Positions 58,744 through 64,000 of a stretch of DNA of 64,000 nt are shown here, one piece after another. The notes below the pieces were generated by a model. That model was given only the letters and a program-made list of their open reading frames with translations. It was not told the origin of the DNA and ran no database searches. Positions within the stretch are counted from its first letter, which is position 1, and each line of letters opens with the position of its first letter. The position numbers and the translations under genes were made by a program. Location: the NCBI GenBank assembly GCA_016713245.1, contig JADJPM010000001.1, positions 1,922,001-1,986,000 on the forward strand, read 5' to 3'. The stretch is from Verrucomicrobiaceae bacterium (GTDB taxonomy: Bacteria; Verrucomicrobiota; Verrucomicrobiia; Verrucomicrobiales; Verrucomicrobiaceae).

Positions 58744-61041
58744 ATGCTTCGTTTCCTGTTTCTTATCGCGCTTTGCGGCGGCTCAACCTTTGCTGCCGTC
58801 CCCGTCGCTGCCTTTCTCGAAAGTCATTGCGTCGATTGCCATGACGCGGACGTGAAGAAAGGCGGCCTCGACCTCGAATCGCTGACTTTTGATCCTGCCA
58901 ATGCCGCTTGGATCAAAGTCTTCGAGCGCGTGCGCGATGGCGAGATGCCGCCGAAAAAGAAGCCGCAGCCGGAAAAGAACGAAAAAGACCTCTTCCTCGC
59001 CGCCTTGAAGGAACCGCTGCTCAAAACCGACCAGGCCGACATCGCCGCGAATGGCCGTGTGCGCAGCCGCAGGCTCACGCGGGTCGAATATGAGCACACC
59101 ATGCACGATCTGCTCGGCATCGACATCCCACTCAAAACGCTGCTGCCGGAGGATCGGGCCTCGCACGGCTTTGAAACGGTCGCGGATGGCCAGCAGCTCT
59201 CGCATCACCAGCTCGCTCGTTACCTCGACGTGGCCGATCTCGCCTTGAGCGATGCCTTTGATCGCGCCGCGAAAGGCGACGCCACTTACGCGAAGCATCA
59301 CACGCCCGAGATGCTGATCAAAAACCGCGGTGGCAACTATCGCGGCCCCGATTTGAAAAATGGCGAAAGCATCACCTGGCCCATCGGGCTGCAATTCTTT
59401 GGCCGCACACCGACGTGGGCACCGGCGAGTGGTTGGTATCGCGTCACGCTGCGCGGCGTTCGCGGCATCAATCCCACCGCTGACGGCGCGGTGTGGGGCA
59501 CGCTGCGCTCCGGCCACTGCGAATCCAATGCGCCGCTGCTCTACATGATCGGTCTCGTTGAAGCCACCGCGACACCGCGTGACCTGACTTTCGAGGCTTG
59601 GATCGAAGAAAATCATCGCCTCGAACTGCGACCAAACGACGGCACGCACAAACGCGCTCCCACGGGTGCCAAAGGCGGCAACGTGAGCTTTGCGGGCCGA
59701 AACCTCGAAAAACAAGGCTTCCCCGGCATCGCGCATCGCGGCATCGACATCGAGCGCATCTATCCTATCGCGAACGCGGACGGCGTGCGGAAGAAACTCT
59801 TCGGCGGCGACGGCCTGGAGGCGCTGAAAGCCGAAAACATCGACAAACTCGTCAATCGCTTTGCCACACGCGCTTTCCGCCGTCCCGTCACCGAAGCTCA
59901 AAGTGCCCCGTATCGCCAAATCGCCGCCAAATCGCTCCAAGAAGGCGATTCCGTGCTCGAAGCCCTCCGCGCCGCCTACCGCGCCATCTTGTGCTCGCCA
60001 CGCTTTTTGACCTTCATCGAGGCTCCTGGGCCTCTCGACGACCACGCCATCGCCTCGCGCCTCAGTTTCGCCCTCTGGTGCTCCATACCCGATCAAGAGC
60101 TGCTCGAACTCGCGAACCAAAACAAGCTCCGCGAGCCTCAAACCCTCGCGCAGCAGGTCGAGCGACTGCTTTCGCACGCCAAAGCCAAACGCTTCATCGC
60201 CTCCTTCACCGACCAGTGGCTCAAGCTCAATCAAATCGACTTCACCACGCCTGACACGCGTCTCTTCCGCGACTTCGATCCCGTCGTGCAGGAATCCATG
60301 CTCCAGGAAACCCGCACCTACTTCACCGAACTGCTGCGCCGCGATTTAAGCATCACCAACCTCATCGACTCCGACTTCGCCTTCCTGAACGGCCGCCTCG
60401 CACGGCACTACAAAGCCGACCTCTCTCTCAAGAGCGGCGAAGGTTTGCAAAAAGTCTCCCTCAAGCCCGAAGCAAAACGCGGCGGCCTCGTCACCCAAGG
60501 CGCGATCCTCAAAGTCACCGCCGATGGCACCAGCACCTCGCCCGTCGTGCGTGGCGTCTTCATCAACGAGCGCCTCCTCGGCAATCACATCCCGCCGCCA
60601 CCACCCGGCGTGCCCGCCATCGAGCCCGACATCCGAGGCGCAACGAGCATCCGCGACCAGCTCGACAAGCATCGCAACAACGAAAGCTGCGCCAGTTGCC
60701 ATCAAACCATCGACCCGCCCGGCTTCGCGCTCGAAAATTATGATCCCGTCGGCATCTGGCGCTCAGGCTACGGCAAAGAAGGCAAAGGTGCCAAAATCGA
60801 TCCCTCCGGCCGCACGCCCGAAGGCGCGACCTTCACCGACCTCGCCACCTGGCAGCAAATCTACACGAAACAGCCCCAGCAACTCGCCCGCGGCTTCGCC
60901 ACCCACTTCCTCACTTACGCCTCAGGTGCTCCACCGCGCTTCAGCGATGAATCCAAGCTCGATGACATCGCCAAGAAAGCCGCGAGTGTCCGCTCCATCA
61001 TCCGCGAGGTTGTTTTGAGCGCGGTGTTTCGCAGGAAGTAA
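58744..61041 (+). CDS. DUF1592 family protein with planctomycete cytochrome C domain
   Basis: About 765 residues; ATG 58744 gives the signal peptide MLRFLFLIALCGGSTFA. The first haem motif CVDCHD opens a cytochrome domain (...GGLDLESLTFDPANAAWIKVFERVRDGEMPPKKK). DUF1587 (RLTRVEYEHTMHDLLGI), DUF1595, DUF1592 (RLSFALWCSIPDQELLELANQ) and DUF1588/1585 follow; the C-terminal part has a second CxxCH (CASCHQTIDPPGFALENYD). The usual partner is a DUF1552 protein encoded directly downstream; here that gene is 472 bp away with a four-helix-bundle gene between. A role in extracellular oxidation is inferred. Confidence 0.9.
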   Translation: MLRFLFLIALCGGSTFAAVPVAAFLESHCVDCHDADVKKGGLDLESLTFDPANAAWIKVFERVRDGEMPPKKKPQPEKNEKDLFLAALKEPLLKTDQADIAANGRVRSRRLTRVEYEHTMHDLLGIDIPLKTLLPEDRASHGFETVADGQQLSHHQLARYLDVADLALSDAFDRAAKGDATYAKHHTPEMLIKNRGGNYRGPDLKNGESITWPIGLQFFGRTPTWAPASGWYRVTLRGVRGINPTADGAVWGTLRSGHCESNAPLLYMIGLVEATATPRDLTFEAWIEENHRLELRPNDGTHKRAPTGAKGGNVSFAGRNLEKQGFPGIAHRGIDIERIYPIANADGVRKKLFGGDGLEALKAENIDKLVNRFATRAFRRPVTEAQSAPYRQIAAKSLQEGDSVLEALRAAYRAILCSPRFLTFIEAPGPLDDHAIASRLSFALWCSIPDQELLELANQNKLREPQTLAQQVERLLSHAKAKRFIASFTDQWLKLNQIDFTTPDTRLFRDFDPVVQESMLQETRTYFTELLRRDLSITNLIDSDFAFLNGRLARHYKADLSLKSGEGLQKVSLKPEAKRGGLVTQGAILKVTADGTSTSPVVRGVFINERLLGNHIPPPPPGVPAIEPDIRGATSIRDQLDKHRNNESCASCHQTIDPPGFALENYDPVGIWRSGYGKEGKGAKIDPSGRTPEGATFTDLATWQQIYTKQPQQLARGFATHFLTYASGAPPRFSDESKLDDIAKKAASVRSIIREVVLSAVFRRK

Positions 61042-61045
61042 CAGC

Positions 61046-61081
61046 ATTGAAAATTGAAAAATCGAAAATGGAGATTGTAAA
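61046..61081 (+). repeat. Left heptamer array of the four-helix cassette
   Basis: Units ATTGAAA, ATTGAAA, AATCGAA, AATGGAG, ATTGTAA end one base before the ATG at 61082. Complementary to the array at 61453-61501. Confidence 0.85.
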
Positions 61082-61450
61082 ATGAGTGCCAAGAAAGCGG
61101 AAGAAATGGAAGATCGGTTCCTGGACTTTGCGGTCCGGGTCGGTGCTGTCGTGGACGCATTGCCGGACACGCGGCTGGGACGGCACATTGCAGGCCAGTT
61201 GGTGCGTTGCGGCACATCTCCTGCTCCCAATTACGGCGAGGCGGATGCCGCTGAAAGCAAAAATGACTTCATTCACAAACTCGGCATCGTTTTCAAAGAG
61301 CTGCGCGAGAGCCGCATCTGGATCAAGATGATCATCAAAGCTCGGCTACTTCCAGGAAAACGCATGGTCGCCCTGCTGGACGAATGCGAGCAACTCAACA
61401 ACATCATCGCCAGCTCTCTCATCACCGCGAAAAAGAATCGAGGCCGCTAG
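61082..61450 (+). CDS. Four-helix bundle protein (23S rRNA intervening-sequence family)
   Basis: A 122-residue all-helical protein: RFLDFAVRVGAVVDALPDTRLGRHIAGQLVRCGTSPAPNYGEADAAESKNDFIHKLGIVFKELRESRIWIKMI. The QLVRCGTSPAPNYGEADAA turn and the KNDFIHKLGIVFKELRES helix are the family signature (TIGR02436/S23 type). Members were first found inside 23S rRNA intervening sequences but are common as single genes; the fold is shared with Avd of diversity-generating retroelements, a positively charged nucleic-acid-binding pentamer. No rRNA is nearby. The gene is wrapped by inverted heptamer arrays. Function unknown; nucleic-acid binding is likely. Confidence 0.9.
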   Translation: MSAKKAEEMEDRFLDFAVRVGAVVDALPDTRLGRHIAGQLVRCGTSPAPNYGEADAAESKNDFIHKLGIVFKELRESRIWIKMIIKARLLPGKRMVALLDECEQLNNIIASSLITAKKNRGR

Positions 61451-61452
61451 TC

Positions 61453-61501
61453 CATTCCCCAATCTACAATCTCCATTTTCCAATCATCAATTTTCAATCC
61501 C
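61453..61501 (-). repeat. Right heptamer array of the four-helix cassette
   Basis: Seven units CATTCCC, CAATCTA, CAATCTC, CATTTTC, CAATCAT, CAATTTT, CAATCCC. The first four bases are nearly constant and the last three vary. A CCCTCCCCGCATC stretch then leads to the DUF1552 start codon at 61513. Confidence 0.88.
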
Positions 61502-61512
61502 CTCCCCGCATC

Positions 61513-62775
61513 ATGAGCACCTTTACCTTTCAAAAACACCTTTCCCGTCGTGCCATGCTGCGTGGCGCGGGCATCACGCTTGGGCTTCCGTTGCTGGAGG
61601 CGATGACTCCGGCGTTTGCGGCGGTGAAGGAGACGAAACGGGCGAAGCGCTTCGTCGGCATGAGTTTGGCGCTGGGGCTGCACAATCCGAATTTGGTGCC
61701 GGAGGGCGCTGGACGCGGCTACAAGCCTTCACGTTACCTCGCGGGCATTCAGGATCTGCGGGAGGATTTCACGGTGGTGTCGGGTTCATCGCATCCGGGC
61801 GTCACGGGTGGTCACACGGCGGAGGGGAGCATCTTTTCGGCTTGTCCGAATGCGCGGGGCTCGACGACGCGGAACACGATCTCGCTCGATCAGCTCATGG
61901 CGAAGCAGCTGGGGCACGAAACGCGGTTTCCATCGCTCGTTTTGAACACGAACTCGCAGACAAGCCCGAGCTACACGGAGAATGGCTCGATGATTCCCGC
62001 GGAAAACAGCGCGATGAAGCTCTTTACGCGACTTTTTGTCGATGACACGGCTGCGGAGCAGGAGCGGCAGGCCGAATTGATCCGCCAGGGCCGCAGCGTG
62101 ATGGATGTTGTCGGTGCCGAGGCGAAATCGCTCCAGCGCGAGCTCGGCTCCGGGGATCGCGACAAGCTCGACGCGTGGTTTACCAGCGTGCGGGAGCTGG
62201 AGCAGCGTCTTGCCGCGAACGAGGCCTGGACGCACAAACCGAAGCCCAAGGTGAAGCTCGCGCCGCCGCGCCAGATTCCTCGTGACAACGAAGTAGCCGT
62301 CGAGCGCATCTACCTCGACATCGTGCACATGGCGCTGGCCACGGACAGCACGCGTTTCATCACGCTGCATGTCACCGGCAACAACGTGCAGGGCATTGAA
62401 GGCGTCGATGAAAGCTACCACAACCTCAGCCACCACGGCATGGACGAGGAAAAGCTGGCGCAGCTCGCCCTCGTCGAGCAGGGCGTGATCCACGAATGGG
62501 CCGCCTTCCTGCGCAAACTGAAGACCAACAAGCTTCTCGACGACACGATGGTGCTGCTCACCTCGAACCTCGGCAACGCCTCCGCCCACGACAACAAGAA
62601 CATGCCCGTTCTCTTCGCCGGCGGCGGCTTCAAACACGGTCAGCACCTCGCCTTCGACCAGAAGGACAATTATCCGCTGCCAAATCTGTACTTGAGCATG
62701 CTGCACCGGCTTGGTCTCGAAGAAGAGCGTTTTGCGACGAGTGAGACGACGATGCGCGGCCTCGAAGTGGCCTGA
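61513..62775 (+). CDS. Tat-exported DUF1552 family protein
   Basis: A 420-residue protein with a Tat-type signal (HLSRRAMLRGAGITLGLPLLEAM). Family segments: RFVGMSLALGLHNPNLVPEGAGRGYKPSRYL, SGSSHPGVTGGHTAEGSIFSACPNA, TNSQTSPSYTENGSMIPAENSAMKLFTRLF and HHGMDEEKLAQLALVEQGVIHEWAAFL. DUF1552 proteins are paired with DUF1592-type cytochrome proteins in planctomycetes and Verrucomicrobia and resemble the DUF1501/sulfatase-like alkaline-phosphatase fold. Activity is unknown. The partner gene is at 58744-61041. Confidence 0.9.
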   Translation: MSTFTFQKHLSRRAMLRGAGITLGLPLLEAMTPAFAAVKETKRAKRFVGMSLALGLHNPNLVPEGAGRGYKPSRYLAGIQDLREDFTVVSGSSHPGVTGGHTAEGSIFSACPNARGSTTRNTISLDQLMAKQLGHETRFPSLVLNTNSQTSPSYTENGSMIPAENSAMKLFTRLFVDDTAAEQERQAELIRQGRSVMDVVGAEAKSLQRELGSGDRDKLDAWFTSVRELEQRLAANEAWTHKPKPKVKLAPPRQIPRDNEVAVERIYLDIVHMALATDSTRFITLHVTGNNVQGIEGVDESYHNLSHHGMDEEKLAQLALVEQGVIHEWAAFLRKLKTNKLLDDTMVLLTSNLGNASAHDNKNMPVLFAGGGFKHGQHLAFDQKDNYPLPNLYLSMLHRLGLEEERFATSETTMRGLEVA

Positions 62776-62854
62776 TCGGGTAGGCGATTGTTTTTCAGAT
62801 GCAGCTGCACATTTACTGGCGGGTTTGGGTAGACTCGTTTTGATTTCTAGCCTC

Positions 62855-64000
62855 ATGCCCGTCACTGAAACCGATCCGAAGCTAGCCGCCAAGCTCCACC
62901 ACCGTTGGCGTGGCATGGGAGCACTGCTTTTGACGGCGTTCTATAGCTTCTTCTTCGCCGGGCATTTGGAGCTGGTGAAGACGACTGTCTATATGAAGGA
63001 CGGTGTGGTGATGGGGGCGGATGCGGCGGCGGTGCAGGCTGACCTCACGTTGCCAAGGGTGGATGCTGGCTCAAAGGGCACGGGGGCAGCGTCGAGTTTT
63101 CTATTGGTGCATCGCATCCCGGTGGCGGTGTTTGAGGCAGGCTGGACGTCCTTTTCAAAAGATGCCAACGAAGCGAAAAAGATGGCTGTGGGCACGTTGC
63201 AGGGCCTCGCGGGGGCCTTGATGGTCGTCTTTCTCTACCATCTGCTCCTATGGAGCGGGCTGAGCACTTGGAATGCGGTGATGTTTGCGGCGATCCTCGG
63301 CTTTTCGACCACGGCCACGGTCTTCGCGGCGGTGCCGCAGGTGCAGATCTTTAGCATGCTGGGCCTCACGGGCATGCTGACGGCCATGGCTCGCGGCAAA
63401 CGGGCGCAGTGGTGGGAATTCTCCGCTGCAGCGCTTTACTCGGTGTTGTGCTCACATTGGAATCTCATTCCCGTGGCGATCTTGGCTTTGAGCCGTGCCG
63501 TGTGGCGCTGGCGCACGACGGATTCCTTTAGGCCGGTGCCTGCGGTGCTCGGCAGCGTGAGTTTGCTTATCCTGATGGCCGTAGGGGGCATGATGTTGCA
63601 AAGCTGGATTTATCCCAAATCGAGCCAGATGGATGTTTTTGACGTGGCGAAGTCTTCGATGACCACCCTGCACCAAGCGAAGGAACGCGCGGCGATGACA
63701 CCATGGGTCTCTCGGCTGCAGGATGTGTTCTTTACGAACATCCTCGCTCCTACACCGACAATGCTCGATCAAAGCAAGGCGCAAGAACGCAAGACGCGGC
63801 GTGTGGTCTCACTCGTGGACGAGGAGTGGTTCGTGCTCGACTTCCGCCATGCTTTGTGGGCTGGATGGATGATTCTGATGCTGCTGGGCCTCACCGGCCT
63901 GCCCAATGCGGCCGAGCATGCTGGCGTGGCTACGGGGGCGCTTCTGCTGCTCGGCTGGCAGGTGCTGTTTTATGGGGCGCTGGAAGATCCTGGCGAGCGT
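62855..64000 (+). CDS. Polytopic membrane protein, cut by the window end
   Basis: The frame starts at ATG 62855 (MPVTETDPKLAAKLHHRW) and stays open to the last base (382 codons), so the C-terminus is outside. About eight hydrophobic segments are visible, for example GALLLTAFYSFFFAGH near the start, LAGALMVVFLYHLLLWSG and AVMFAAILGFSTTATVFAAVP. Between them lie soluble stretches (residues ~45-110) and a loop with MDVFDVAKSSMTTLHQAK. I do not recognise the family; the layout resembles dolichol-phosphate-mannose-type glycosyltransferases or other polytopic enzymes, without proof. Confidence 0.65.
   Translation, partial: MPVTETDPKLAAKLHHRWRGMGALLLTAFYSFFFAGHLELVKTTVYMKDGVVMGADAAAVQADLTLPRVDAGSKGTGAASSFLLVHRIPVAVFEAGWTSFSKDANEAKKMAVGTLQGLAGALMVVFLYHLLLWSGLSTWNAVMFAAILGFSTTATVFAAVPQVQIFSMLGLTGMLTAMARGKRAQWWEFSAAALYSVLCSHWNLIPVAILALSRAVWRWRTTDSFRPVPAVLGSVSLLILMAVGGMMLQSWIYPKSSQMDVFDVAKSSMTTLHQAKERAAMTPWVSRLQDVFFTNILAPTPTMLDQSKAQERKTRRVVSLVDEEWFVLDFRHALWAGWMILMLLGLTGLPNAAEHAGVATGALLLLGWQVLFYGALEDPGER

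Larger units (their letters stand above)
61045..61502. mobile_element. Putative four-helix-bundle cassette flanked by inverted heptamer arrays
   Basis: The gene at 61082-61450 is bracketed by two heptamer arrays in opposite orientation. Read the same way the two 37-bp ends agree at 30 positions, including a perfect run of 16 (TACAATCTCCATTTTC) and one of 12. The left array runs into the start codon; the right array begins 3 bp after the stop. The unit separates a DUF1592 gene from its usual DUF1552 neighbour, so it looks inserted. No target duplication or transposase was found. Confidence 0.55.

Noticed and set aside
61082..61450. Four-helix-bundle gene considered as part of a 23S rRNA intervening sequence
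   Set aside because: No rRNA sequence is in the window; the neighbours are DUF1592 and DUF1552 protein genes.
10161..61501. Repeat arrays considered as CRISPR
   Set aside because: Units of 7-9 bp without spacers, no cas genes, and units vary internally; none of this fits CRISPR.
61045..61502. Complete diversity-generating retroelement
   Set aside because: No reverse transcriptase, template/variable repeat pair or C-type lectin target is present; only the Avd-like fold is shared.

Overview
The window is a GC-rich bacterial chromosome segment that looks like the phylum Verrucomicrobia (Prosthecobacter/Verrucomicrobium-like). The evidence is gene content: proteins with a 'planctomycete cytochrome C' domain fused to DUF1549/DUF1553 or DUF1592-type domains, a DUF1552 protein, a PVC-type membrane-bound dehydrogenase, several sulfatases, PEP-CTERM proteins and a giant autotransporter-type beta-strand repeat protein. 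No rRNA, tRNA or CRISPR array was seen. Genus is inference.

Layout. 1-1509: end of an ECF sigma factor, a small membrane protein and an LTxxQ (Spy/CpxP-like) periplasmic protein, overlapping head to tail. 1516-4612: pdxH, an exported YHS-truncated haemoglobin fusion, and a divergent group III truncated haemoglobin translationally coupled to nnrS, a nitric-oxide-type cluster. 4945-6654: a small membrane protein whose stop codon was hit by an IS5-family element (13-bp inverted repeats, 4-bp target duplication). 6845-16601: a radical SAM/SPASM protein, a sulfatase, a degenerate HtrA next to an active four-PDZ HtrA, and a receiver/pseudokinase/FGE-like fusion with a proline-rich partner. 16730-27526: pabB, TauE-like transporter, dehydrogenase, PEP-CTERM protein, lsrF-like aldolase, glycosyltransferase, adenylate kinase, fmt and a dihydrolipoamide acyltransferase (E2). 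27588-46166: an IS630-type HTH protein, a ~4850-residue PEP-CTERM repeat protein and a binding protein/histidine kinase/response regulator operon. 46341-64000: DUF1549/1553 protein, ATP-grasp/alpha-E/transglutaminase operon, Gfo/Idh/MocA oxidoreductase, Rpn-type nuclease, two sulfatases, DUF1592 and DUF1552 proteins separated by a four-helix-bundle gene, and a truncated membrane protein at the edge.

Most unusual signal. Many gene junctions carry tandem arrays of 7- or 8-bp units, often as two opposing arms, ending just before a start codon. In the best family each unit is AGA-N-GT-N: five fixed bases and two highly variable ones. A related 9-bp family (core TCGGAC plus variable bases) lies in frame inside two unrelated genes, and heptamer-like sequence forms part of two sulfatase signal-peptide coding regions. 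One opposing pair of arrays (37 bp, about seven mismatches) brackets a gene for a four-helix-bundle protein of the 23S-intervening-sequence family, the fold shared with the Avd accessory protein of diversity-generating retroelements, and that unit lies between DUF1592 and DUF1552 genes that usually adjoin. I propose that these arrays are a dispersed, actively varying repeat system, possibly linked to such four-helix-bundle genes. The link is inference; the arrays themselves are directly visible.
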